In this document: piece after piece, positions 22,176 through 35,526 of the stretch | How positions within the stretch are numbered: position 1 is the first letter of the stretch | How the letters are laid out: each line of letters opens with the position of its first letter | NCBI RefSeq assembly: GCF_907165205.1 | Contig: NC_058196.1 | Span: 2,646,501 to 2,710,500 of the forward strand | Direction of reading: 5' to 3' | Length of the DNA: 64,000 nucleotides | Origin: Coccinella septempunctata | Taxonomy: Eukaryota; Arthropoda; Insecta; Coleoptera; Coccinellidae | Notes under the pieces: model-generated | Database searches by the model: none | What the model was told of the DNA's origin: nothing | Seen by the model: only the letters and a program-made list of their open reading frames with translations | Position numbers and translations under genes: made by a program

Positions 22176-23718
22176 ATCAAAACGTGTGAATGAGTTTGCA
22201 AAAAAGTTGGTAGAGAATCAGTTTATAAGTAAAACACTTAGCAAGAAGATTATGACTCACAATTCGGTCCCCCCTAAGATCTACGGGTTGAGAAAAACAC
22301 ATAAAGAAAATTTTGCCTTAAGACCAATTGTTAGCTGTGTTAACGCCCCTTGTTATAACTTGGCAACCTTTTTACATCAGATACTCTTACCAGTAACAAC
22401 AACAACTTTCAATTACAAGGTGAAAAGTTCATTTGAGTTTGTGAAGAACTTAAACAATGTACAGCTGCCTGATCACTACAAGCTCATTTCATTAGATGTC
22501 ATTTCCCTCTTTACAAATATTCCAAAAGGGTTAGTTCTGAGCACACTCTCTAAACGATGGTCTTACATATCCGCATATACGAACATTCCAAAGAAGATAT
22601 TTCTAGAAATGATCGAGTTTTATTTCGATTCGAGTTACTTCAGTTTTGGAGGGAACATATATTTACAGCTAGACGGAAGTGCCATGGACAACCCTCTTAG
22701 TCCAATTCTAGCAGAGATAGCAATGGATGAGTTGGTGTCTTCGGTGTTGGCGAACTTACCTTTTGTTCTTCCCTTCTTCTGGTTATACGTGGATGATTCG
22801 ATCACAGCAGTGCCCGAGGAGGAATTCGATACCATCCTAGATTACTTCAATGCATTCAACCCAAAACTTCAGTTTACCATGGAGACAGAAAGAGATAATA
22901 AACTAGCCTTTCTAGATGTTGAAGTACATAGAAAAGAGTGTGGAACCCTACTTACGAATTGGTTCACCAAGCCAACTAGCTCGGGCAGAATTTTAAATTA
23001 CCACTCCTACAACCCTATTGGCCATAAGTTGAGTACTGTTAAGGGTTTACTTCACAGAATGATGAACCTCATTCACCATACCTTTCATGACTCCAATTTG
23101 AGAACTATTAAAAACATTCTCAAGATGAACAATTACCCGAATACCTTCGTGAATAAGTGCTTAAATTCTTACTTCAGACAACATAGGGCCTTTAACAACT
23201 CAGAAAAGCCTCCGTGTAAGTTTTACAAGTTTCCTTGCATTGATGGGCTTTCACAGAGAATAAGTACAGTGTTCGACAGCAATACCAAATTGGCCTTTTA
23301 CAATGTCAGATCCACCAAGTGTTTATACACGCGTTTGAAAGATCCCACACCGTTATTATCGTTGTCAAACGTAATATATAAGATACCATGTTCTTGCGGG
23401 AAATCATATATTGGCCAGACCAAACAGTACCTAAAGTCGAGGATAAGCCAACATACCAACGATTGTAAAAACCAGAATCAGAATAAACCAAACAAAACAG
23501 CGTTAGCATCACACCATTTTGAAACTGGACACTCTTTTATATTAGAAGATGTCACAGTGCTAGATCGGGAGGCCAATTGGTTTAAACGCAACGTGGGGGA
23601 GATGATCCAAATAAACTTGGCCGACACTGTCAACCTAAGAAGTGACTGCGCTAATCTTAGCATTATATATAGCAACATACTAAATATATACGCACGACAA
23701 AATATTAAATTCAGGTAG
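22168..23718 (+). pseudogene. Penelope-like RT/GIY-YIG endonuclease, truncated, copy 2
   Basis: The frame is open for 516 codons without an ATG. RT (catalytic YVDD) and GIY-YIG motifs are as in copy 1. A G-to-A change makes AMDNPLSP from AMGNPLSP, which loses a strongly conserved glycine of the RT. Other differences, such as FPCIDG for FPFIDG, are shared with copy 3. Polymerase activity is probably lost. Confidence 0.87.
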
Positions 23719-24208
23719 TTTTTTTGTTTTTTGTTTTAGGTGTAATTTAATTTTATTTAAGAAATATTGATGTTCAAAGTAGAATAGTTAGTTTGTCCAA
23801 TATTTGTCCAGTTCGTGAGATTTTGTGAATTCTCTGTTCAACGGTATTTTCATGTTTCTCTTCTTATGAAAGCGATGACGGAGGCGCATTTCTTTTCCGT
23901 TCAGATGTACTATAATAATAAGTATTCAACAATATGAAATTCAGTATGAATTTGACGACGGGAAGGAGTGTGTCGCTGTCACCTGTTTCACCTACATGTT
24001 ATTGCGATCTTTTTGTCATGGACTAGAGGAACACAGTTGAATTCTAGGTAGAGAATTTTTTTTTATTGTTGTGTAATGTTTGTACATTCACTGTTGTCTG
24101 TATGTTTTTTAGAGCTTGAGAAAGCAACAATAAAGTTGCGAAACGTCACTCATAGAAGAAGTTGGAGTTCTTTGTGAAATTTATTCCGATCCCACGACCA
24201 CTATCAAT
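22176..24208 (+). mobile_element. Penelope-like element body, copy 2
   Basis: The extent is the same as in copy 1. The hammerhead-like hairpin is at 24115-24147. The left limit is the duplication joint and the right limit is the start of H sequence. Confidence 0.85.
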
Positions 24209-24595
24209 CATTCTTTCTATAGTTTTCATTTCCTCAGGAGTACCGTGGATCTAATAGACCTCTAGGTCGTAGTGCAAAGGAATTCCCCTCCAGTATACCA
24301 TCTACAACGTGAATGTAAATGATGAAAAAGAATTCTCTAGAAATTATTAATTTTGAAATATTGTTTGGAGCAGCGAGATTTGAAACAAACTTAAGAATTG
24401 AAATACTAATGCGCTTCAATACTTGCTTCTCCAGATAGTTATTATCTGTATCGATAACTTATACTTCTCAATTGTTGATATTTTATCATTTCATATTATC
24501 AGAAACGTTTGAAAAAATAAACAGTAATATAGTATATTCTTTCTGTAAGAAAAATACTCTGGGGAATTATCATTTAAATTTGCATATCTTTTATG

Positions 24596-26197
24596 CTATT
24601 ATTATTATTTGTTTGGAAAACAAAAAAAGCATTGGAATCCATTTCATTTCCACCAAAATCGTGAAATCAACAGCTCACGTGATAAGTGAGCATTTCGCCC
24701 ATCTTATAAACTTGTCGGTGTCCTTGGGAAAATTCCCCAATATATTAAAGGAATCCATTGTAATTCCGGTACCCAAATGTGGTAACTCGGAAGAAATCGC
24801 GAACTATCGTCCGATTTCAATTTTGAGTGTTCTATCCAAGATATTTGAAAAAATCGTATCCACTAAGATGTTGAATTTTCTGAACAAATACAATCTTCTC
24901 AATAACGCCCAGCACGGCTTCAGAAGTGGCCGTTCTACTCTTTCCGCTGCACTCAAGTTTGTTGAGTCAGTATATCATGGCATTGATCAGGGTTTACAGG
25001 TGGCTGGATTATTTTTCGATCTTTCCTGCGCATTCGATACACTTTCTTTCGATTTCATTTTGAGTAAATGCTACAGTTTAGGTTTCAGGGGAGTGTTTCT
25101 GGACTGGTTGCGTAGCTACCTTCACCAGAGGACTATGCGTGTAAAAGTTGACGACAGTTATTCCGCTCGATTCCCAATAGATTGTGGTGTTCCCCAGGGC
25201 TCCGTGCTGGGACCACTACTTTTTCTATTATTTATTAATGATTTGCCTATTCACTTGAGATTATTTCTTTTGGTGTTATTTGCCGATGATACATCGGTTG
25301 TGGTCTCAGCGCGGAGTTACGAGGAACTTCGCAGTGCTTGCGAGGAAATTATTGGCCAATTCGTCAATTGGTGTCGGTCCAACAGAGTTGTTGTGAATGT
25401 CAATAAAACTGTTTACATTCATTTCGGTATTAGGAAAAACACAGTAGAGACTGTTGTACTAAATTACTCCAACTTCAATTTAAAATCTGCTGAAGAATGT
25501 AAATTTTTGGGAGTCTATATTGACAGGAATTTAACCTGGTCTACTCATATAAGTTTTCTCTGTAAAAAGCTCAATAACTCTTACTATGCCATCAATAGAG
25601 TGAAAGACATGCTACCTGTCAGCTCATTAATGCAGATCTACTATAGCCTAGTATATAGTCAACTCTCTTATAATATCTTACTCTGGGGAAACTGTGTAGA
25701 ATTTAACAGAGCTTTCATAGCTCAAAAACGGATCATTCGTTTGATATTCAAATTAAGTTCTCGTACATCATGCAGACCAGTTTTCGTTGAAAATAATTTG
25801 CTTTCTCTACCATGTATATATATATTCAAATGTTCAATATATGCTAAAGAAAATTTTCTGAATTGGACCAAATTATGTGAAAACCATGAATATAGTACAA
25901 GGAACCAAGAAATTCTGCTTATACCTAAGCATAGAACAAAAAAATTTGAGTATTCTCCCATGTACCAGAGTATAAGATTGTATAATTGTTTACCTAAAAC
26001 TTTGAAGGCTCTCAAATTGCAACCATTCAAAAAGAAAATCAAGGATTTGTTAATTAATAAATGTTACTATTCTACTGTAGAATTTTGTAATGATTGTCCG
26101 TCATTTATCATTGATTGATGAATTTTTATTTCGACCTGTCCTATACACTTTGTTGTCTAAAAGGATCAATAAACTATTATTATTATTATTATTATTA
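24596..26197 (+). mobile_element. NLR-3, 5'-truncated, copy 2
   Basis: This is the same insertion as in copy 1, flanked by TTATG (24591-24595 and 26198-26202). A small internal deletion near its 5' end, shared with copy 3, removes 'gatgctatcaataat'. The ATT microsatellite tail is shorter than in copy 1. Confidence 0.85.
24610..26118 (+). pseudogene. NLR-3 reverse transcriptase, 5'-truncated, copy 2
   Basis: The open RT frame has NYRPISILS, FDLSCAFD, GVPQGSVLGPLLF (ancestral leucine), FADD and a complete C-terminus. The frame also runs upstream into H sequence from 24472 by chance, which is not evidence of a fused gene. The endonuclease and start are absent. Confidence 0.85.
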
Positions 26198-26673
26198 TTA
26201 TGAACTCATAATTATATGAAACACTCTCTAATTTTTCGTATTTTTAGTGCTAGGCTCAAGTATCACAAAAAAACAAAATATTTTATATCATCACTGGTAT
26301 TCGTGTCATCTTTGCCACTACATAGTTGATTATTTAATATTTTATATGTTCTTTTTTAGGTATCAAAAATAATGGATTGAACACAATAAGTAAAATATCG
26401 CAGGAATTTGGACAGGTTGAAAAACAATCTCTCATGAATTCGCCAACGTTTCGGAACTATATTGTTCCTTTCTCAAGGCTCATCATACAACTAATAAAAT
26501 TAACACTTTAAAATTGGTCATAGGAAGTTAAGGATAAATCAACAAACAGTCCGACGTGTGACAGTTAAATTGAACGAATGGAATCCCATAGAAATTTCAC
26601 AGCAATCTAATATCGAATCAGACGACGGAACGGGCAATTGGGTGGTGGGGTGCTAGGAAGGGAAGGTAGGGGC

Positions 26674-26710
26674 TATATAACAGCGGAGTAGATGTACCAA
26701 GTATTCATTT
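26674..26710 (+). promoter_or_regulatory. TATA box plus initiator core promoter, H copy 3
   Basis: TATATAA at 26674-26680 and TCATTT at 26705-26710, with A+1 at 26707 (33 bp). The sequence matches the other H copies. Confidence 0.68.
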
Positions 26711-26714
26711 GTGA

Positions 26715-27224
26715 ATGTGCTTCGTGCTGCAAATATTGTGTTGTGGTTTACATTTTTTAACTTTGGTACTATCGAATTTTATCGTTTCATACTTAAATAT
26801 TTTTTTCATTTTGGAAGACGAGATGGACAGAAAGAAGATCTTGAGAATGGGATTGGAAAAATTGAAGTCTAAACAAATTGACTTGAGGAGAACAGTTCAA
26901 ATCAGGAATTTTCTGAAGTCACATGTAGGAGAACGAAAAAGAGAAAATGTTCCGCAGAAAAAATCCGACACTCACGCTGCAAGAAGAGAAGGTAATCAAG
27001 AAGAACATAGACAAAAAGTCGTGAAGAAAATAAATTCCGATGTTGGAGAAAAAAAGCAGTATGTGTCGAACGGAAATCTGAGAAAACGCTTGACGAGGTC
27101 TTTTATTCTGAAGGAGATTCTGAATATGACATCTATTAGAAGAAAAGAAGATCCTAATATCAAACTTTTCAATGTGAATGACTACATTGAGATTTTTAGG
27201 AAGAAGGAGACACCTATAAAATGA
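26715..27224 (+). CDS. H-repeat ORF, 169-residue basic protein, copy 3
   Basis: The ORF is intact from the first ATG after the predicted start site and nearly identical to copy 1 (RKRLTRS here, RKPLTRS in copy 1). It has a hydrophobic N-terminus (1-36), then a basic domain. It is identical to copy 4. Function unknown. Confidence 0.5.
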   Translation: MCFVLQILCCGLHFLTLVLSNFIVSYLNIFFILEDEMDRKKILRMGLEKLKSKQIDLRRTVQIRNFLKSHVGERKRENVPQKKSDTHAARREGNQEEHRQKVVKKINSDVGEKKQYVSNGNLRKRLTRSFILKEILNMTSIRRKEDPNIKLFNVNDYIEIFRKKETPIK

Positions 27225-28302
27225 AAACTTTTGTAGGATTTGTAACTCCAGCCCGCGCTATATATTCAAAATGAAATATTAACTTCGAAAAAAATTGAAA
27301 ATTGTTAGGTGTAGAGAAAAGACAACAGTACTGTTTTGAGTACTATGCGTAAAAGACTGAACGCTCCTTGACCTGCGATCAAGAAATAGAAAATTCATAA
27401 TATAGGAGTGCAAGTCTGATAATGATTCATTTTGAATTTACAGCATATTCTAAATGAAACATTAATTTTGAAAACAAATAAAAATTGATAGGGGTTCATA
27501 AAAGTTGACAGTTAGTACTGTTTCAAGTACTATGCAAAAAAAATCCACTGAACGCTTCTTGACCTGCAATCAAGCAATAGGATATGTATGAATTCAGAGT
27601 GCAAGTTTGATATAATGAATCATTTATGATATAGAGTGTTTTCTGAATGAAATATTAGGTTCGAAAAAAAATTAAAAATTGTTAGGTGTACTCAAAAGAC
27701 AACGTTAGGTCCCGTTCCAAGTACGGTATAAAAAAAAATTTAAACTTCAAAATATGAGCAGATATACTAATTATCAGTTAAAATTAAGTAGGAGGATATC
27801 AAATGAGTGAGCCTTCTAATTAGGGCGATAAATAAACGAAATCAACTCAGATATATGAAAACCAACAACTGTTGATTTGTTTGTCCACTTTTACATCAAT
27901 GTGTATTATGTTCCTGAATTAATTTCGTTTGTTTTGAGTTATTTCATCCTCTCATTTATTGAGACATTGGTTCACTATAACCAGGATAATTTCCAATCCT
28001 GCTTTTTTTTGTCATTCAAGAACAGTGTTTTAGGGATTCATCTACTATTTATATCCTACAGATAATTGGAAAAATTTGCTCATTTCAGTTTCACTAGTTA
28101 TAATGGCTTCATAGATCTAACGTTACGCTACGGACCGTAATTTTTCATATTGTTTTCTCATTACTCCGTATGCCAGCTTCAGTACTATCGCGAATATTAT
28201 TATTTCAGTTTCAACCTCAAAAAAAAGGCTACTGCAACCAAAATTTTTCGTTATTTTCTCTAATAAATTTCAGCAATCCATTTTCAGAAATTTATGACGG
28301 AA

Positions 28303-30414
28303 TAGAATAGAATAGAATTCATTGATCCTCTAAGACATACAAAAATGCATAGGACAAGTCAACAATGAAAAAATGAAACAAATAGTAAATTATTTTACAC
28401 AAAAATTTACATCTCCCAAGAATTCCCCAACAGAATAATAGCCTTGTTTATGTTTAACATCCTAATACTAGGTGGTAGGTGATTATACAATACGATTGCC
28501 TGATAGACAGGGCTTGCTTCATATTTCGATGTTTCATGAAAAGGAATGCTAAGTGTGGTATCATTCCTTGTAGAGTATGTGTGGAAGCTAGAGAGCTTTA
28601 CCATCAAATGATCATTTTCACGTAGGTATACTAAGCACCTAAGTATAAACAGAGACGGCAAAGTGAGTATATTATTCACTTTGAATATATTTCTGCAGGT
28701 ATCCATTGGTTTTAAATTGAAAATTAATCGTAAAATTTTTTTTTGCATAATAAACACCCTATGAGAATCAATAGAGTTACCCCACAGTATAACATTGTAA
28801 TTCAGTAAACTGTAAACTAAACCATAATAAATATTCATCACAGCCTGAAAAGGAAGTGAATTCTTGATCCTGCTTATAGCATAGAGAGAGCTTGCTAATT
28901 TCTCACAGACATAATCACAGTGATCGCTCCATCTCAGTGAGCTATCCAAGTAAACACCTAAAAATTTAACTTTGTCTACCGATACAATAAGATGGTCCAT
29001 GCATTTGACAACAATAGGTTCACAATCATTAATTCTATTCTTAAATCTAATGCACTCAGTCATTCCCAAGTTCAGAATTAAATTATTAGCTTTACACCAA
29101 TTTAGAAACTTACATACTAGTGAACTAAAAATATCTGATAGATCGCTCAGGTCTCTGGCTGAGACCGCCACTGATGTATCGTCAACGAAAATAATTATGA
29201 TTTCAGGATCTATGGACCCAGGTAGGTCATTTATGAAAAGGAGAAACAGCAGCGGTCCCAACACTGAACCCTGAGGTACTCCATGATGAAGATCATATTT
29301 CTCAGACCAGCAATTCTCTGTCTTAACATATAAGGATCGATTCTTCAAAAATGACATCAGCCATTGGAGAAAAATACCACGAAAACCGATATTGTATAGT
29401 TTGATCTCCAAAAACTCCAAATTTATAACATCGAATGTTCGGGACAAATCAAAAAATATGCCAGCCAATTCCTCATCTAATTTTTTATAGATAAAATCAA
29501 CCATCGAAAATGCTGCTGTTTGTGTAGTTTTTTCCCTAAAACCATGTTGGCAGTCGGTAATAATTCGGAAGCGAGTCAGAAATGACATCATGCGATTTAG
29601 CACAATTTTTTCAAAGAGTTTGGAGAAAACACTTAACACCGAAATGGGTCTATAATTGTCAATGCAGCAAGAATCATGCTTTTCAAAAACGGGAATCACA
29701 GACGCCACTTTCAAAAGATCTGGGAATTTACCAGTTGTAACCGATAAATTAATAATAAAAACAAGATGCTCAGCGATATTATCCACTATAAACTTCAACA
29801 CGGAGATAGATACTCCATCAATACCAGTACTCTTTTTATTTTTCAAGCCTCTAACAGTACTAACTAATTCCTCAGTCACAACCGGATGAAAAAAGAAAGT
29901 GTTTCCCGACAAAGCTGAGGTCGTACATAAAGATGACAAAATATTTCCATAATAATCCTGGAGAATTCTTTCGACAACTGAAGCAAAATGGTTAGCAAAA
30001 ACATTAGCAAGATCTCTTGGCTCCGTATAACTTTCCCCACAATAATTTATTTGTACTGCTATTTTTGTACTTCCTTTTCTCCCAGTAATGCTATTTACCA
30101 TATTCCATACCGCTCTATTACTATTGCTGGAAGAGTTTATGACCTCCGAGAAATAACTAGATTTAGTGCGCCATAAGAGTTGTCTAAAATCTGACTTTGC
30201 TTTTTTATAGACTTCATAAGAACCCACAGTCTTCATATTTATATTTAACCAATCTAAATTTTTCAAATTCTTGCTTGCTTCCCTCACTTCCTCATTTATC
30301 CAGTTTTACCTATTCTGATTTGAATTCCCAGACTTCACAAGCGGACAATTTATTTCCAGAGAATACTGTATTAACTGTGCAAATATAACGAAGGCATCAT
30401 CAATATTGGTGCAT
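28303..30414 (-). mobile_element. NLR-1, copy 3 (3' half)
   Basis: The layout is the same as in copies 1 and 2. It is interrupted by NLR-2 after 'tgcat' (30410-30414). From about 29690 rightward its diagnostic bases follow copy 2, although the H sequence to its left follows copy 4. Confidence 0.85.
28407..30414 (-). pseudogene. NLR-1 reverse transcriptase, copy 3
   Basis: It has an intact RT core with FVDD and carries the same linker nonsense codon as copy 2. The open part is 30287-28407. Private changes include LANVF for VANVF and HLVFII for HLVCII. The 5' portion is lost to the NLR-2 insertion. Confidence 0.85.
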
Positions 30415-33106
30415 TTATATATTTATTTATTTATTTATTTGCCAAATAGGACATCTACAGGTATAAAACCCAAATTGATGTCCATAAATTACAAAAAAAG
30501 TACAATCAAGTAGGACACAGATAAAAATTAAACTACATTTATCTATTTAACAATAAGAAACCCACAAAACACTCCGGAGAACCAATTATTCTCTCAACCC
30601 TTTTTTTTTTGTTTTTCTTTTTTTTAATTTCAAAATTCAGAATATGCGGAAATATTGGTTACAAATTATGCCAACTAATTCTATAAGTTTCTCTTCTAAA
30701 TGCATTCAGTGTGAGGTGAAAGATATCGAGGTTGTTGAATCTTTTATTAAAAAGTGCAAGCATTCTATTAATCGGTGAATTATTTCTCAAATTTGTTCTA
30801 TTTCGAGTCAAATCAAAAGTAGGGTTATTCCTCAGCCGTCTAGATGGTATATGAATTCTCATCAGATACAACAAGTCTGGGGAATCGACCAAGCCCCTCA
30901 ACACCTTGAATAAGAAAATCATATCGGATTGCTTTCTACGACTATCCAGTGAGAGAAGGCCAAATTTACTCCTCAAGCCCCCAGTGCTCGCCAAGTTGTC
31001 ACGAGAACCCTCAACTCTGTAGTCCAAATATCTTAAAAAATTATTCTGAATGACCTCCAAACGATGCTTATATACCTCATACTGGGGACTCCACACAGTT
31101 GATGCATAATTCAATCTGCCATAAACGTAAGCGAAATAGAGAGCCTTTAGGGCACTCACAGACGAGAATTGTCGACAAGTTCTTAAAATAAACCCAAGCA
31201 TACGATTGCCCCTGGCGACAAGGGACTCAACATGAGGTGCGAAGGTCATTTTGCTATCAAATATGACACCAAGGTCCCTTATCTCCTTTTTTTTATGGAG
31301 CAATTTACCCCCAAAGTTATAGTTGTAATCCACTATATTGAAATTACGGGTGAAGTTGATGAAGGAACATTTGTCCAAGTTCAACTGCAATCTATTTGTT
31401 TTGCAATAAACGAAAAATTCATCAAGATCATTCTGGAAAGCAAGACAATCGTTAAAAGTCTGAACTCTCGCAAAAATCTTAAAATCATCGGCGTAAGCCA
31501 AGAATTGACAAAATTTGAAACAGGTCCCCACGTCATTCAGAAAGATTAAGAATAAGATAGGTCCCAGATGGGATCCCTGAGGTACACCTGAAGTTGCTAT
31601 ATAAGGCTTAGATTTATAACCATTCACATAAGTGATCAAAACCCTACCGCTGATGTAGGAGGACAGCCACCGAAGCAGATCCCCGTGCACACCGGCCTCT
31701 GACAGCTTCAACATTAATATATTGTGATCTACTTTATCAAATGCTTTGCTGAAGTCGGTGTACACGGAGTCGACCTGGACACGCTCATCCATAGCAGATA
31801 GTATATACTCGGCATAAAGAACAAGGTTTGACTCAGTAGATCTTTTGGGAAAAAAGCCATGTTGTTGGTCAACTATGAAAGACTTAAGGAACCCGATCAA
31901 TAACATCGTTCACTATTTTCTCCAGAATTTTACCGAAAATATTCAACTTACAGATGGGTCGATAATTTTCTACTTTACTTCGATCTCCCAGTTTAGGAAT
32001 AGAAACTTTCCATTGATCAGGAAATATGCACTCCTTAAGAGATGAATTGAACAGGGAGCATAGTGGAACGCATAGATTTTTTGAACATCTCCTGATAAAA
32101 ACTGAAGGAATTCCATCAGGACCCGCCCCCTTGCTTTAATCCAGTTGACAAAGAGCTCTCGCTACGCCTTCTTCATCTACCTCAATTTCAGACAACACAT
32201 TATTACACAGATTATTGCTCTTATGCATTGAAAACTTTTGTTCACAAGGCTGAAAAACGCCACGAAAATATTCGGCAAACAGATCTGCCACACCCTCGCC
32301 CTCAGCAGTTTTACCATCAAAACTCACCAAATAAGGAATCTTACTACTACGATCTTTCAGAGAAACAAGCTGCCAGAATCCTGTTGTATCATGAGGTATC
32401 AAATTTTCTATGGTCTCTAAGTTTTTTTCATAGTCATTCTTTATACTCAATTTACATCTTCGTCTTAAATACGAGAAAACTTTATAGTCCAATTCAGTAG
32501 AAGATATCTTCCACTTTTTATGAGCCCTATTTTTATCCTTTATAAGTTTTATTGTGCCAGGTGTATAATATTGAGGAAAATTATTATTAATTTTTTTTTT
32601 AGGTACATGTTTTTCAATGATATTATATATTTTAGAGTAAAATAAACCGATACAATCACCAACTTCACCGTTTGAAAAAAGTGAGGACCAATTAATTTTT
32701 TCCAATTCAGTATTGATATTATTATAATTAGCCCCTTTGAAATTGTAAGCATAAGTCAATTTGGAATGAAGGATCTTAACATTAAAAAAGTTCAACAGCA
32801 GTTCTACACTAACATGATGGGGATCTTCTGGGACTAAAGGATCAGCCGATTTAATGACCCTTTCAATGCATAACTTGTTATCAAAAATTAAATCCAAAAT
32901 TCTGTTATTAACATTGGTGAATGAGTTGAACTGCTTAAAATTACAAAAATTCACTATATCTAGCAATCGACTAAACCTGGAATCAATTCCTTTAGGTATT
33001 AAATACGAATTATGGGGTTTGAACTCCCATGTAATATTTGGCATATTGAAGTCGCCACAAATTAATACAGTATCATCGAAAAATATATTGGAGAGAAATT
33101 GAAGCT
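30415..33106 (-). mobile_element. NLR-2, copy 3 (cut by the duplication joint)
   Basis: It has the same limits and tail as copy 2 and shares the 12-bp deletion. It is fused to the PLE at 33106/33107. Confidence 0.85.
30659..33106 (-). pseudogene. NLR-2 ORF2, copy 3
   Basis: The C-terminal endonuclease (33044-32136) is followed by the shared TAA (32136-32138), a frame change, and then a continuous 415-codon RT and C-terminus (31906-30659) with YADD. It is nearly identical to copy 2, differing for example in YFAYVYG for YLAYVYG. Confidence 0.85.
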
Positions 33107-34649
33107 ATCAAAACGTGTGAATGAGTTTGCAAAAAAGTTGGTAGAGAATCAGTTTATAAGTAAAACACTTAGCAAGAAGATTATGACTCACAATTCGGTC
33201 CCCCCTAAGATCTACGGGTTGAGAAAAACACATAAAGAAAATTTTGCCTTAAGACCAATTGTTAGCTGTGTTAACGCCCCTTGTTATAACTTGGCAACCT
33301 TTTTACATCAGATACTCTTACCAGTAACAACAACAACTTTCAATTACAAGGTGAAAAGTTCATTTGAGTTTGTGAAGAACTTAAACAATGTACAGCTGCC
33401 TGATCACTACAAGCTCATTTCATTAGATGTCATTTCCCTCTTTACAAATATTCCAAAAGGGTTAGTTCTGAGCACACTCTCTAAACGATGGTCTTACATA
33501 TCCGCATATACGAACATTCCAAAGAAGATATTTCTAGAAATGATCGAGTTTTATTTCGATTCGAGTTACTTCAGTTTTGGAGGGAACATATATTTACAGC
33601 TAGACGGAAGTGCCATGGACAACCCTCTTAGTCCAATTCTAGCAGAGATAGCAATGGATGAGTTGGTGTCTTCGGTGTTGGCGAACTTACCTTTTGTTCT
33701 TCCCTTCTTCTGGTTATACGTGGATGATTCGATCACAGCAGTGCCCGAGGAGGAATTCGATACCATCCTAGATTACTTCAATGCATTCAACCCAAAACTT
33801 CAGTTTACCATGGAGACAGAAAGAGATAATAAACTAGCCTTTCTAGATGTTGAAGTACATAGAAAAGAGTGTGGAACCCTACTTACGAATTGGTTCACCA
33901 AGCCAACTAGCTCGGGCAGAATTTTAAATTACCACTCCTACAACCCTATTGGCCATAAGTTGAGTACTGTTAAGGGTTTACTTCACAGAATGATGAACCT
34001 CATTCACCATACCTTTCATGACTCCAATTTGAGAACTATTAAAAACATTCTCAAGATGAACAATTACCCGAATACCTTCGTGAATAAGTGCTTAAATTCT
34101 TACTTCAGACAACATAGGGCCTTTAACAACTCAGAAAAGCCTCCGTGTAAGTTTTACAAGTTTCCTTGCATTGATGGGCTTTCACAGAGAATAAGTACAG
34201 TGTTCGACAGCAATACCAAATTGGCCTTTTACAATGTCAGATCCACCAAGTGTTTATACACGCGTTTGAAAGATCCCACACCGTTATTATCGTTGTCAAA
34301 CGTAATATATAAGATACCATGTTCTTGCGGGAAATCATATATTGGCCAGACCAAACAGTACCTGAAGTCGAGGATAAGCCAACATACCAACGATTGTAAA
34401 AACCAGAATCAGAATAAACCAAACAAAACAGCGTTAGCATCACACCATTTTGAAACTGGACACTCTTTTATATTAGAAGATGTCACAGTGCTAGATCGGG
34501 AGGCCAATTGGTTTAAACGCAACGTGGGGGAGATGATCCAAATAAACTTGGCCGACACTGTCAACCTAAGAAGTGACTGCGCTAATCTTAGCATTATATA
34601 TAGCAACATACTAAATATATACGCACGACAAAATATTAAATTCAGGTAG
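33099..34649 (+). pseudogene. Penelope-like RT/GIY-YIG endonuclease, truncated, copy 3
   Basis: At protein level it appears identical to copy 2, including the AMDNP substitution, the YVDD catalytic block and the complete GIY-YIG domain. It has no ATG and its N-terminus is missing at the duplication joint. No PLE body follows copy 4 of the array, which is expected if the joint was made by the duplication. Confidence 0.87.
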
Positions 34650-35139
34650 TTTTTTTGTTTTTTGTTTTAGGTGTAATTTAATTTTATTTAAGAAATATTG
34701 ATGTTCAAAGTAGAATAGTTAGTTTGTCCAATATTTGTCCAGTTCGTGAGATTTTGTGAATTCTCTGTTCAACGGTATTTTCATGTTTCTCTTCTTATGA
34801 AAGCGATGACGGAGGCGCATTTCTTTTCCGTTCAGATGTACTATAATAATAAGTATTCAACAATATGAAATTCAGTATGAATTTGACGACGGGAAGGAGT
34901 GTGTCGCTGTCACCTGTTTCACCTACATGTTATTGCGATCTTTTTGTCATGGACTAGAGGAACACAGTTGAATTCTAGGTAGAGAATTTTTTTTTATTGT
35001 TGTGTAATGTTTGTACATTCACTGTTGTCTGTATGTTTTTTAGAGCTTGAGAAAGCAACAATAAAGTTGCGAAACGTCACTCATAGAAGAAGTTGGAGTT
35101 CTTTGTGAAATTTATTCCGATCCCACGACCACTATCAAT
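33107..35139 (+). mobile_element. Penelope-like element body, copy 3
   Basis: The extent is the same as in copies 1 and 2. The hammerhead-like hairpin is at 35046-35078. Confidence 0.85.
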
Positions 35140-35526
35140 CATTCTTTCTATAGTTTTCATTTCCTCAGGAGTACCGTGGATCTAATAGACCTCTAGGTCG
35201 TAGTGCAAAGGAATTCCCCTCCAGTATACCATCTACAACGTGAATGTAAATGATGAAAAAGAATTCTCTAGAAATTATTAATTTTGAAATATTGTTTGGA
35301 GCAGCGAGATTTGAAACAAACTTAAGAATTGAAATACTAATGCGCTTCAATACTTGCTTCTCCAGATAGTTATTATCTGTATCGATAACTTATACTTCTC
35401 AATTGTTGATATTTTATCATTTCATATTATCAGAAACGTTTGAAAAAATAAACAGTAATATAGTATATTCTTTCTGTAAGAAAAATACTCTGGGGAATTA
35501 TCATTTAAATTTGCATATCTTTTATG

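Larger units (their letters stand above)
24209..28302 (+). repeat. H repeat, copy 3 (interrupted by NLR-3)
   Basis: The H segments are 24209-24595 and 26198-28302. They include the minus-strand hairpin (26446-26478), the promoter, the intact 169-codon ORF and the 190-bp repeats. There is no jockey insertion. The left part shares derived changes with copy 4 (for example the short deletion near 26580). The stretch 27225-28302 holds only the degenerate repeats and AT-rich sequence. Confidence 0.85.

Noticed and set aside
24472..24609. Upstream extension of the NLR-3 frame into H as a fusion gene
   Set aside because: H sequence is open there by chance. Copy 1 differs in frame, and the inverted H copy without NLR-3 does not code for it.
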